This document shows positions 1 through 6,220 of a DNA stretch of 6,355 bases, in pieces. Within the stretch, counting starts at the first letter, position 1. Each line of letters starts with the position of its first letter. Made by a program: the position numbers and the translations under genes. Source of the DNA: Phycisphaerales bacterium (lineage in GTDB: Bacteria > Planctomycetota > Phycisphaerae > UBA1845); the NCBI GenBank assembly GCA_030612785.1, contig JAUWNF010000204.1:1-6355 (forward strand), given 5' to 3'. The notes under the pieces are model-generated. The model was given only the letters and a program-made list of their open reading frames with translations. It was not told where the DNA came from and ran no database searches.

Positions 1-531
1 AGTCGGCGGGCGGCACTGAACCTGTATCTGATGGGGCGGTTCACGTACACGCAGGAGGTGTTCATGAACCTGGCCTTTAAGCAGCTCCGCATCGTGGAGG
101 TTCCCGTGTCGGTGCGCGGCGTGCGCGAGCACGGTCAAAGCCGTGTGGCGAGCAGTCTTCTCAACTACGCGCTGAACACCTCGCGCATCATTTTCCGTTG
201 TTATCGAGACTATCATCCGCTGCGTTTTTTTGGGGCGGTTGCGCTGTTGCTAATGCTGCCGGCCGTCGGTCTGGGGCTGTTCCTGCTGTGGCACTACCTC
301 GCCACGGGGAGTTTCTCGCCCCACAAGTGGGCGGGCTTCACCGGCGCTGCCCTATTTGTTCTGGGGCTAATAATGGTGCACACGGGCATCGTCGGGGACA
401 TGCTGAACCGTCATCGGGTATACTTGGAAGAACTGCTGTACTACCAGCGACGGAACTCGCCGCGAGGGACTCCTGCTGTTCCGTCGCCGGCGCCGCCGCG
501 AGATTCCCCCGAGGAACCTGCGGGCGGCTGA
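1..531 (+). CDS. Family 2 glycosyltransferase, polyprenyl-phosphate sugar synthase type (C-terminal part, 5' truncated by window)
   Basis: The reading frame is open from the first base and ends at TGA 529-531, giving 176 residues of a longer protein whose start lies outside the window. Visible residues 14-60 carry the usual end of a bacterial DPM1/ArnC-like GT2 domain: FTYTQEVFMNLAFK, then a beta-strand with EVPVSVRG, then REHGQSRVASS, which resembles the R-x-x-G-x-S-k/r lid region of these enzymes. Residues 76-100 and 109-133 are two hydrophobic helices separated by TGSFSPHKW, followed by GDMLNRHR and EELLYYQRR, a common C-terminal layout in polyprenyl-phosphate glycosyltransferases. The last 25 residues are Pro/Ser-rich and probably disordered and cytoplasmic. 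The family moves a sugar from a nucleotide sugar to a polyprenyl phosphate on the inner face of the membrane. The catalytic DxD region is not in view, so sugar specificity and activity cannot be judged. The family call is fairly secure; the substrate is unknown. Confidence 0.85.
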   Translation, partial: SRRAALNLYLMGRFTYTQEVFMNLAFKQLRIVEVPVSVRGVREHGQSRVASSLLNYALNTSRIIFRCYRDYHPLRFFGAVALLLMLPAVGLGLFLLWHYLATGSFSPHKWAGFTGAALFVLGLIMVHTGIVGDMLNRHRVYLEELLYYQRRNSPRGTPAVPSPAPPRDSPEEPAGG

Positions 532-604
532 CCCATGACAAGCCGCACCGACCCTCGTCCACAGCCGTGGCGGCGTATGTACTCCCCGCAGGACGCCCGG
601 TTTC

Positions 605-1306
605 CTACTGGTCCTCGGGCGCGGAGGGCAGGGGCCTGGCAAAGGCGGTGATCTCGTAGAGGCACCAAGGGCCCGGAAGTGGCCAGCGCCGTTGGTAGAC
701 CTGTCTAAAACCCAGCACACGCACGTCGGCGAGCACCTCGCGTACAGTACAAACGTGGTAATGGCCCGTGAAGCCGACCAGGGCGCGCCCCAGACGATAC
801 AGGCGGTTCTCCGTCGGGCCGGAAATCACCAACCTGCCGGTAGGGGTCAGCTTGCGGGCAAAGACGGTGAGAATCTCGCGCCGATTCTCGACGTGTTCCA
901 GGACGTTGGCGGCGATGATGGTCTCGGTGGCGCCGTCTGGCACCGCCTCGCGCCAGGCGTCGGCGGACACGAATTCGACGCGCGGCAACTGGAGGGCACC
1001 GGCAACATCTCGGGCCATTTCCAGGTGGAGGTCGGTTGCCTGGATACGACGGCCGTCGGTACTGAGGCGCGGCAGGAGTATGCCGGTGCCGCAACCGAAA
1101 TCGAACACACGTGAGTTCGGAACCAATCGCGCGGCGCGCACCACGTAGTCCAACTTGCGCCAGAACACATAGCGCGACAACCGTCCGCCCTGCAAGTAGG
1201 ACGGTATCGCCATCTCATCGATTGCTTCGCAACCGAGGCGAGAACCGACCTTGCGACAGGCTGTCGAGATGGCGCGGATCAACCGGCGCCTGGAAACCGC
1301 GCTCAT
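605..1306 (-). CDS. Class I SAM-dependent methyltransferase (Methyltransf_11/25-like)
   Basis: This is a 233-residue protein. The frame stays open to 1594, but ATG 1306 is chosen because the SD-like GGAGAAG (1317-1311) lies just upstream and because the 96 residues before it look like translated non-coding DNA. Residues 67-75 are motif I, VFDFGCGTG, the SAM-binding glycine loop. The acidic end of beta-2 is D92 in ATDLHLEMA. SADAW (114-118) supplies the adenine-contacting acidic residue, and AANVLEHVEN (132-141) is the motif IV region typical of Methyltransf_11. TPTGRLVISGPTENRLYRLGR (154-174) forms beta-5 and the following helix. There is no signal peptide or membrane helix, so it is probably cytoplasmic. 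It is convergent with the GT2 gene and divergent from the flippase operon, so it has its own transcription unit. Methylation of a sugar, a lipid or a small metabolite are all possible; the neighbours favour an envelope glycan or lipid, but this is only inference from context. Confidence 0.85.
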   Translation of the reverse strand: MSAVSRRRLIRAISTACRKVGSRLGCEAIDEMAIPSYLQGGRLSRYVFWRKLDYVVRAARLVPNSRVFDFGCGTGILLPRLSTDGRRIQATDLHLEMARDVAGALQLPRVEFVSADAWREAVPDGATETIIAANVLEHVENRREILTVFARKLTPTGRLVISGPTENRLYRLGRALVGFTGHYHVCTVREVLADVRVLGFRQVYQRRWPLPGPWCLYEITAFARPLPSAPEDQ

Positions 1307-1310
1307 GGGA

Positions 1311-1317
1311 CTTCTCC
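1311..1317 (-). promoter_or_regulatory. Ribosome binding site of the methyltransferase
   Basis: Read on the minus strand this is GGAGAAG, with the GGAG core seven bases before the ATG at 1306-1304. It is the clearest Shine-Dalgarno match at any start codon in the window. It decides the short 233-residue start against the 329-residue frame that opens at 1594. Confidence 0.7.
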
Positions 1318-1344
1318 GGATAGGTATCGGCGCCGCCGCGCAAG

Positions 1345-1358
1345 TTGCCTGACGGCAA
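1345..1358 (-). other. Small hairpin in the methyltransferase leader
   Basis: TTGCC (1345-1349) and GGCAA (1354-1358) form a perfect five-base inverted repeat with the four-base spacer TGAC. If the leftward promoter candidate at 1363-1390 is real, this stem would lie close to the 5' end of the methyltransferase mRNA. There it could protect the transcript, or the repeat could be a small operator. A five-base stem can easily arise by chance. Confidence 0.25.
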
Positions 1359-1362
1359 GCCG

Positions 1363-1390
1363 ATTGTATTGGCCCCCTTGACGTTTGCAA
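1363..1390 (-). promoter_or_regulatory. Candidate sigma70-type promoter for the methyltransferase
   Basis: On the minus strand, TTGCAA (1390-1385) is followed after 16 bases by TACAAT (1368-1363). The -35 matches the TTGACA consensus at four of six positions and the -10 matches TATAAT at five of six. Transcription would begin near 1356, giving a leader of about 50 bases before ATG 1306. The position is right for the gene, but the -35 is weak and the promoter consensus of this organism is unknown. Confidence 0.35.
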
Positions 1391-1440
1391 CGGGACAGCG
1401 AGCGTTGGCGCAATCAACACGCACACCCGAGGCGCGTCCC

Positions 1441-1470
1441 TTGACCCAGCGCACGGGGCAGGGGTATACT
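1441..1470 (+). promoter_or_regulatory. Candidate sigma70-type promoter for the flippase / GT-C operon
   Basis: TTGACC (1441-1446) and TATACT (1465-1470) are separated by 18 bases. Each hexamer matches the consensus at five of six positions. A transcript would start near 1477, about 50 bases before GTG 1528. This is the best promoter match in the window and lies in the only divergent intergenic region. The close spacing of the genes downstream (10 and 46 bases) suggests it drives all three rightward genes. Confidence 0.55.
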
Positions 1471-1503
1471 GCCACCCCACGGCAAAGCAACGCAAAGCCC
1501 AAC

Positions 1504-1538
1504 AAGGGAAAAGCATGAGATCAAACGGTGGCAGTTGA
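1504..1538 (+). other. SD plus seven-codon leader ORF overlapping the flippase start
   Basis: AAGGGA (1504-1509) is five bases before ATG 1515, which opens a seven-codon frame (MRSNGGS) ending at TGA 1536-1538, past the flippase GTG at 1528. The best ribosome-binding signal in this leader therefore points at the wrong frame. Ribosomes finishing the mini-ORF could re-initiate at GTG 1528. Alternatively a single-base insertion, for example in the AAA run 1523-1525, hides a true in-frame ATG at 1515. Neither can be decided from this sequence. Confidence 0.3.
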
Positions 1539-2520
1539 CCCGCAGCAGTCCGGCGGGGTTTCCACGCCTCCCAAAAACCCTCAGCACAGATCAATGGTCA
1601 GGTGGACTCTCCGCGGCGTCGGCGTGATCCTTCTGGCTTACATCGCGACCCGCATCGATTTGCGCCGCACCGGTGAAATCCTGGTCCACCAGAACGCCCT
1701 CCTGTTGCTGGGTGCTCTGGCGCTCTTGCTTCCGCAGGCGGTGCTGCGCATCTGGCGCTGGAGCATCATCCTCCGGACCAACGGGTGCTACATTTCGTTC
1801 TCGCTCCTGTGTCGCACCGTGCTGGCTGGCATGTTCTGGGGCATCGTCACGCCAGGCAAGGTGGGGGAGTTCGCCAAGACCGCCATGCTGAAGCGCGCCG
1901 GCTACTCATGGGGGCTGGCGGTCGGTGTCACCGCACTCGATCGCTTCTTCGACATAATTGTCGTTCTCGCGGTCGGCACCCTGTCGGCAGCGTTCGTCGG
2001 CACGGCGATGTGGTCCGGCACCTGGATATGGGGATTGGTTATCCTTGGGCTACTTGCCGCGGGCGTGGGGGTCGCTTCGCGCCGCCCGTGGAGAGATCTG
2101 GCCGCCCGCCTTCCCGGCGTGCGGAAGTATCGCGAGCATCTGGCTACTGAGTTTGCGGAATTCAGTCGCGTTCTTCTGTCGCCCTCGGTGAAGGGTTGGT
2201 TTTTTCTTGCCGCGTTGACCTTGCTCTTGTGGCTGCTCAGCTACCTGGAGGTTTACCTGTTCGCGCTCAACCTGGGTATTCGCGTTTCCTTCTTGCAACT
2301 CGTGGCAACCGTTGCCTGCGGAACGTTGTTGAGCCTCTTGCCGATCACCGTTTCCGGCGTGGGCACTCGGGATGCGGCGTACATTTTGCTCTTGGGGAAC
2401 TGGGGCGTCTCAGCCGAGAGCGCCGTGGCCCTGTCGGCGATGGTGCTTTTCATGTTTCTCGTCAACGGCTGCATCTGTTATCTTGCGGTTTCGCTTCAGC
2501 AAGGTGTAAGCGGAGACTGA
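1528..2520 (+). CDS. UPF0104 / LPG_synthase_TM family flippase-like integral membrane protein
   Basis: This is a 330-residue polytopic membrane protein of about the usual length for the stand-alone family, with roughly seven to eight hydrophobic segments. Diagnostic blocks are present: TPGKVGEFAKTAMLKRAG (108-125), DRFFDI (138-143) and the late LPITVSGVGTRDAA (271-284), which corresponds to the family's P-x-x-x-x-G-x-G-x-R-(D/E) signature. The family includes the flippase half of MprF and many proteins found beside glycosyltransferases; by analogy it may move a lipid or lipid-linked sugar across the inner membrane. There is no lysyl-transferase domain. The start is uncertain. GTG 1528 is the only start upstream of the first helix region other than ATG 1594 (residue 23), and both have poor SD sequences. 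A good SD (AAGGGA 1504-1509) instead serves an out-of-frame ATG at 1515. It is followed after ten bases by the first GT-C-like gene, indicating one operon. Confidence 0.85.
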   Translation: MAVDPQQSGGVSTPPKNPQHRSMVRWTLRGVGVILLAYIATRIDLRRTGEILVHQNALLLLGALALLLPQAVLRIWRWSIILRTNGCYISFSLLCRTVLAGMFWGIVTPGKVGEFAKTAMLKRAGYSWGLAVGVTALDRFFDIIVVLAVGTLSAAFVGTAMWSGTWIWGLVILGLLAAGVGVASRRPWRDLAARLPGVRKYREHLATEFAEFSRVLLSPSVKGWFFLAALTLLLWLLSYLEVYLFALNLGIRVSFLQLVATVACGTLLSLLPITVSGVGTRDAAYILLLGNWGVSAESAVALSAMVLFMFLVNGCICYLAVSLQQGVSGD

Positions 2521-2523
2521 GGA
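2519..2523 (+). promoter_or_regulatory. Ribosome binding site of the first GT-C-like gene, overlapping the flippase stop codon
   Basis: GAGGA begins inside the TGA stop (2518-2520) of the flippase gene and lies seven bases before ATG 2531. Terminating ribosomes would deliver 30S subunits directly to this site, so translation of the two genes is probably coupled. Confidence 0.55.
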
Positions 2524-2530
2524 CGGACTG

Positions 2531-4327
2531 ATGTCTGTTTCGCTTCTGTTTTGGTTAGGCCTGCTATTACCCGGATATGTGGTGGTGCGCCTGGTTTCGC
2601 CGGAGGACCTTAAATCCGGTCTGATGGGGACGATCGGGCTTTCCTACCTGGCCGTCTTCGGGGTGCTCACGCCGGTCTCGGTGGTCTGCTACCTGTTTCA
2701 TCTCCCGGTCGGAGTGTTGTCGGGTACGTGTGTTCTGATCTTCGGGGTGGCGGTGGTCCAGATTGCCCGCCGACGGTGGTGGCTGGATCTCGGGAAGCTC
2801 CTGATTGCGGGCCTGAGCGTGGAGTTGCTCATTGTCGTTGTTGACCTGGCGATGGGTAGCCGGGTCGGTAGCTATCTTGCCGGCGACGCATGGGTTCACG
2901 TAGCCCGCATCCGCTTCCTGGTGGACCATGGCTTCAGCAACTATGAGCCCTTTGTCGCCGCCAAGCACTTCTTCCCGATCTACCACACCAACCTGGTTCA
3001 CGCTCTTCACGCCTCCTGCGTACGGCTGACCGGCGTGGATTTCCTGAGTGAGTGGTTCATCAGTCTGGTCTGGGCCAAGCTGGTCATCGCCGCGGGCTGT
3101 TATTACATGGGGTGGTGTATTTTCGAGCGCCGTTGGGCAGCTTGGGCAGTCGCCCTCTTCGTGGTTGGAAGGATGGCCCCAGTAGCGTTCGTCGGCTACC
3201 CAAACAAGCTGGCGCCGCTCTGGCTGCTCCCGCTGATGATCGGTTTTGTGGTTCAGGCGTGCCGGTCTCCGCTGGGATGGAGACCGGCCCTCAAACTCGC
3301 CGTGGGGTCTCTGGTGCTGGCTCAGACCCACGGCATGTACGCGGTAATCGCCGGGCTTGTGTTGGGTCCCTACCTCGCCTGCGTGTTCCTGATCCGGCTG
3401 ACACGCCGACGCGCTGATCGTTGGCGCCTGGGCGCTTGTGTGGCAGCACTTTTTGTGGCCGCCCCGTTTGTGCTCATTGCCCACTACAAGGCCAGACCAC
3501 CCAGTGAGAGCATGTCTCCTCGGATTGCCAAGCGATTCGTCCACTTTGAAAACGGCTGGGTCATGGTCAAGCTCAAAAACCCCGTGTCCTTGGAGCTGGG
3601 CGCTTTGGGAGCCCTCTGCTGCCTAGCCGGTGCCCGTCGACGGCAAGCGGGGGTGCTCGCCGTTTCCACGGCCACGGCGGCATTGATCATGTACGTCCCC
3701 CCGATTTGCACGGCTGCAATCACAGCGTCGGGGGTGGCGTCCACGCTCTTGGTCTACCGGATGGGGTGCCTCATCACCCTGGGGTCCAGCGGACTTCTCG
3801 TCGGAGGCGTTGTGTTCCTGCTGGAACCGGCGGTTCGTTCGCGCTGGTTGCGCGCGCTGATGAGCGTTTGCGTCGTGTTGCTGGGGGGGCAGTTGAGCTC
3901 CCCCAAGGCCCCGCACGACTGGTCATCCTACTACCAGGCGGCGGTGTCGCACTCGCGCCGAGAGGGCTGGTTGGCCAGCCTGCACGCCCAACGGACGTTC
4001 TTTCAGCGGCATATCCCAGCCGGTGCCACCGTGCTGACCGACGACAGATCCGAGATGTGGCTGGTGATGTGCCACGACTGCTATGTCATTCTCGGTGGGG
4101 GCCGTACACCGGGCGTTACCGATCGCCCACAACGTTCACGGGACAAAAAGACCATACTCGCGCCAGACACGCCCTGGGATGTTCGATGCGAATTCCTCCG
4201 TAAGTACGATGTCAACCTGTTCCTGGTGAGTCAACGCAAACTGGATTCGATCAAATGGACCCAGGGCCATGTTCGAGCATACTGGAAGGGGCCCGGGTAT
4301 CTCCTGCTCTCGTTGGCAACGGATTAG
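2531..4327 (+). CDS. Large polytopic membrane protein, probable GT-C-fold glycosyltransferase (paralogue 1)
   Basis: This 598-residue protein is not one I recognise by name. Four N-terminal helices (about 4-22, 33-56, 60-79 and 89-108) begin with the LLLPGYVVVRLVSPED pattern. A polar segment follows with GDAWVHVARIRFLVDHG (118-134): D119, H123, R126, D132 and H133. It resembles the acidic first-loop site of GT-C enzymes and YfhO/PTPS-related membrane proteins. Next come HFFPIYHTN (146-154), more helices to about 316, a polar loop with RFVHFENGW (335-343), helices to about 452 (PPICTAA at 390-396), then a non-membrane domain. In that domain IPAGATVLTD (495-504), EMWLVMCHDC (508-517), APDTPWDVR (544-552) and LRKYDVNLFLV (556-566) follow the layout of C-terminal domains of large bacterial GT-C proteins. 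Predicted role: sugar transfer from a polyprenyl-phosphate donor on the outer face of the inner membrane. The GT-C call rests on architecture, and the acceptor is unknown. The start is supported by GAGGA and by alignment with the paralogue. Confidence 0.7.
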   Translation: MSVSLLFWLGLLLPGYVVVRLVSPEDLKSGLMGTIGLSYLAVFGVLTPVSVVCYLFHLPVGVLSGTCVLIFGVAVVQIARRRWWLDLGKLLIAGLSVELLIVVVDLAMGSRVGSYLAGDAWVHVARIRFLVDHGFSNYEPFVAAKHFFPIYHTNLVHALHASCVRLTGVDFLSEWFISLVWAKLVIAAGCYYMGWCIFERRWAAWAVALFVVGRMAPVAFVGYPNKLAPLWLLPLMIGFVVQACRSPLGWRPALKLAVGSLVLAQTHGMYAVIAGLVLGPYLACVFLIRLTRRRADRWRLGACVAALFVAAPFVLIAHYKARPPSESMSPRIAKRFVHFENGWVMVKLKNPVSLELGALGALCCLAGARRRQAGVLAVSTATAALIMYVPPICTAAITASGVASTLLVYRMGCLITLGSSGLLVGGVVFLLEPAVRSRWLRALMSVCVVLLGGQLSSPKAPHDWSSYYQAAVSHSRREGWLASLHAQRTFFQRHIPAGATVLTDDRSEMWLVMCHDCYVILGGGRTPGVTDRPQRSRDKKTILAPDTPWDVRCEFLRKYDVNLFLVSQRKLDSIKWTQGHVRAYWKGPGYLLLSLATD

Positions 4328-4358
4328 GTGTGAGTCTGTACCTCGGCTCCGACTCTCG

Positions 4359-4364
4359 TAGAAT
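4359..4364 (+). promoter_or_regulatory. Possible internal -10 element (TAGAAT) just upstream of the second GT-C-like gene
   Basis: TAGAAT ends nine bases before ATG 4374, in the 46-base gap between the paralogues. No convincing SD is visible in that gap and no good -35 lies 16-18 bases upstream. If used, the hexamer would give a nearly leaderless mRNA. The hexamer is common by chance, so this is only a candidate explanation for how the gene is translated. Confidence 0.2.
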
Positions 4365-4373
4365 ACGCCCACG

Positions 4374-6173
4374 ATGCTGAGCTGTCTTCTATTCTGGTTT
4401 GGGTTACTGCTGCCGGGCTACGTCGTGTTGCGCCTGGTTTCGCCGGAGGACTTCAAATCGGGTCTGCTCGGTACCATCGGGCTTTCTTATCTCGCCGTCT
4501 TCGCCCTGCTGTCGCCCGTTTCCATTATCGGTCACCTGCTTCATCTTCCGGTGGCGGTGTTGTCCGGCGCGTGTGTTTTGGCGTTTTCGGTGGCATTGGT
4601 ATATGTCACCCAGCGGGGATGGTGGCGGGACATCGGGCGATTGCTCCTCACCGGGCTGGGGGTGGAGCTGCTCATTGTCGTTGTTGACCTGGTCATGTCC
4701 GCCCGGGTCGGCGGTTTCATGCGCGGAGATGCAAAGGTCCACATCGCTCGCATTCAGTTCCTCCTGGACCATGGTTTGAACAGTTTCGACCCGTACGTCG
4801 CGGGCGAGCATTTCTTCTCGTATTACCACACCAACATCCTGCACGCAGTGCACGCCGCCGGCGTGCAACTGACCCGGGTTGACATCTTTGACGAATGGTT
4901 CGTGAGTCTGGTGGGGGCCAAGCTGGTCGTCGCCGCGGGTTACTACTTCATGGGGTGGGCCCTTTTTCGAAGCCGCTGGATAGCCGGTCTGACCGCGGTG
5001 TTCGTCCTGGCGCAGCAAGCTCCCGTCACCTTCCTGCTGTACCCCAACAAAGTGGCCCCTCTTTGGCTGCTGCCGATCATGGTTGGGTTCACCGTGGAGG
5101 TGTTCCGCGCCCCGTTGAGTTGGAGAACGCCGCTCAAACTGGCCGCCGGTTCCCTGGTGCTGGGGCAAGTGCATGCTCTGTACGCCATCTTCGCGGGGAT
5201 CGCGTTGGTCCCCTCCCTTGGAGTCTTGTTCTTGATCCGGTTGCTCAGGCGGCGACCAGACCATCGGCATCTGGCAGCCTGTATTCTGGCATTCGGGGTC
5301 GCTGCTCCATTCCCGCTGATCGGGAAGGCGAAAATGGTCGGAGATTGTCTTCCCTCCCCTTCTCAAGTCGCTGCGGACAAACGATTCCACCACTTCGAAA
5401 ACGGATGGTCCATCAAGAAGCCAGGCAGAACGGTCACCTACGAGTTGTTGGCCTGCGGAAGCCTCTGCGCGCTGGCCGGCGCCCGCCGCAAACAGGCCGG
5501 TATCCTCATCGCCGGAGCAGGAACCGCCGCGGCTATTCTCTTTATTCCACCAATCTGTACCGCCGCCCTCAAAGCCGGCGGTTTACCGCACACCGTCTCC
5601 CGACTGCACAGCGTTGTGAGTTTGGCGTTCTGTGGACTGATGCCGGGCGCCTTGGCGTTTCTTCTGGAACCCAGTTTTCGCTCCCGGTGGTTGCGCGCGG
5701 CCACCATCATCGCGGTTTTCCTGCTGGGGACTCAACTTGCACCTTCACTGAAGAATCACAATTGGTCGTTCTACTGCGAATCGGCTCTGGCCACGCCCCG
5801 AGTCCGCCACCGATGGTTGACTTCGTTGCGCAACTCCCGCGCCTTCTTCCAAGAACACATTCCGCGCGGGACTACGGTGCTCACTGACGAGAAAACCGCC
5901 ATGTGGTTGGTTATGGCTCACGACTGCCATGTCGTGATACCTGAACGCAGCAGTACCGGTGTGGCAGACATCCGCCAGCGAAAAGCCGACCTGAAGACCA
6001 TGCTGGCCCCCGAGACTCCATGGGATATCCGCCGCGGTCTGCTGGCCAAGTATGACATCAACCTGTTTCTCGTAGGGGGAGGCGGTCCCAAAGCAATCGA
6101 GTGGGTCCACGGGCACGTCAAGGAACATTGGAAGGGCGGCGGGTATCTGTTGCTCGCGCTGGCCCTCGACTAA
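4374..6173 (+). CDS. Large polytopic membrane protein, probable GT-C-fold glycosyltransferase (paralogue 2)
   Basis: This 599-residue protein aligns with the preceding gene along its whole length with almost no gaps (one extra residue near 320-335). By eye, identity is about two thirds over the first 140 residues and about 60% over the next 175; it looks lower and patchier after that. The same landmarks recur: LLLPGYVVLRLVSPED, GDAKVHIARIQFLLDHG (118-134), HFFSYYHTN (146-154), YPNKVAPLWLLP, RFHHFENGW (337-345), LAGARRKQAG, PPICTAA (392-398), LLEPSFRSRWLRA, and the soluble end with IPRGTTVLTD (496-505), MWLVMAHDC (510-518), LAPETPWD and LAKYDINLFLV. All candidate polar residues of the GDA-x-x-H-x-x-R-I segment are kept, so it is probably active. 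The start at ATG 4374 is supported by matching N-termini, although no clear SD precedes it. It lies 46 bases after paralogue 1 and probably shares its transcript. Role as proposed for paralogue 1; a different sugar donor or acceptor, or a heteromeric pair, would explain keeping both. Confidence 0.7.
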   Translation: MLSCLLFWFGLLLPGYVVLRLVSPEDFKSGLLGTIGLSYLAVFALLSPVSIIGHLLHLPVAVLSGACVLAFSVALVYVTQRGWWRDIGRLLLTGLGVELLIVVVDLVMSARVGGFMRGDAKVHIARIQFLLDHGLNSFDPYVAGEHFFSYYHTNILHAVHAAGVQLTRVDIFDEWFVSLVGAKLVVAAGYYFMGWALFRSRWIAGLTAVFVLAQQAPVTFLLYPNKVAPLWLLPIMVGFTVEVFRAPLSWRTPLKLAAGSLVLGQVHALYAIFAGIALVPSLGVLFLIRLLRRRPDHRHLAACILAFGVAAPFPLIGKAKMVGDCLPSPSQVAADKRFHHFENGWSIKKPGRTVTYELLACGSLCALAGARRKQAGILIAGAGTAAAILFIPPICTAALKAGGLPHTVSRLHSVVSLAFCGLMPGALAFLLEPSFRSRWLRAATIIAVFLLGTQLAPSLKNHNWSFYCESALATPRVRHRWLTSLRNSRAFFQEHIPRGTTVLTDEKTAMWLVMAHDCHVVIPERSSTGVADIRQRKADLKTMLAPETPWDIRRGLLAKYDINLFLVGGGGPKAIEWVHGHVKEHWKGGGYLLLALALD

Positions 6174-6220
6174 CTCAGCGCCCGCTCGCCAAGGGCCGAT
6201 CAGTCCGGCAGGTCCTGGTG

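Noticed and set aside
532..604. Possible bidirectional terminator between the convergent GT2 and methyltransferase genes
   Set aside because: Only a weak structure is visible (GCCGC at 542-546 with GCGGC at 570-574, and CCAC/GTGG inside), with no T-run on either strand. The 73-base gap holds nothing else I can support.
535..651. 38-codon frame (+) starting at an ATG just after the GT2 stop codon
   Set aside because: It runs antisense into the 3' end of the methyltransferase, is Arg/Pro-rich as expected from GC-rich shadow translation, and has no recognisable features.
198..659. 153-codon frame (+) overlapping the GT2 gene and the methyltransferase end
   Set aside because: The GT2 frame has clear family motifs and helices over the same bases; this frame has the composition of a shadow.
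1378..1383. TTGACG as a second rightward -35 box
   Set aside because: No acceptable -10 hexamer lies 15-19 bases downstream (the sequence there is GC-rich).
1307..1594. 96-residue N-terminal extension of the methyltransferase frame, starting at 1594 on the minus strand
   Set aside because: It would overlap the start of the flippase gene and run through the promoter region. It shows no domain features and is unnecessary given the good SD before ATG 1306.
2567..3544. 325-codon open frame on the minus strand inside paralogue 1, with a similar 329-codon one at 4404-5393 inside paralogue 2
   Set aside because: Their similarity follows from the homology of the sense genes. The translations are rich in Gln, His, Asp and Arg, with no hydrophobic core or motif, as expected of the antisense of a membrane protein gene.
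4895..5887. 330-codon open frame (+) in another phase inside paralogue 2
   Set aside because: It is Arg/Gly/Ser-rich and low in complexity, and lies entirely within a well-supported gene that aligns with its paralogue in the other frame.
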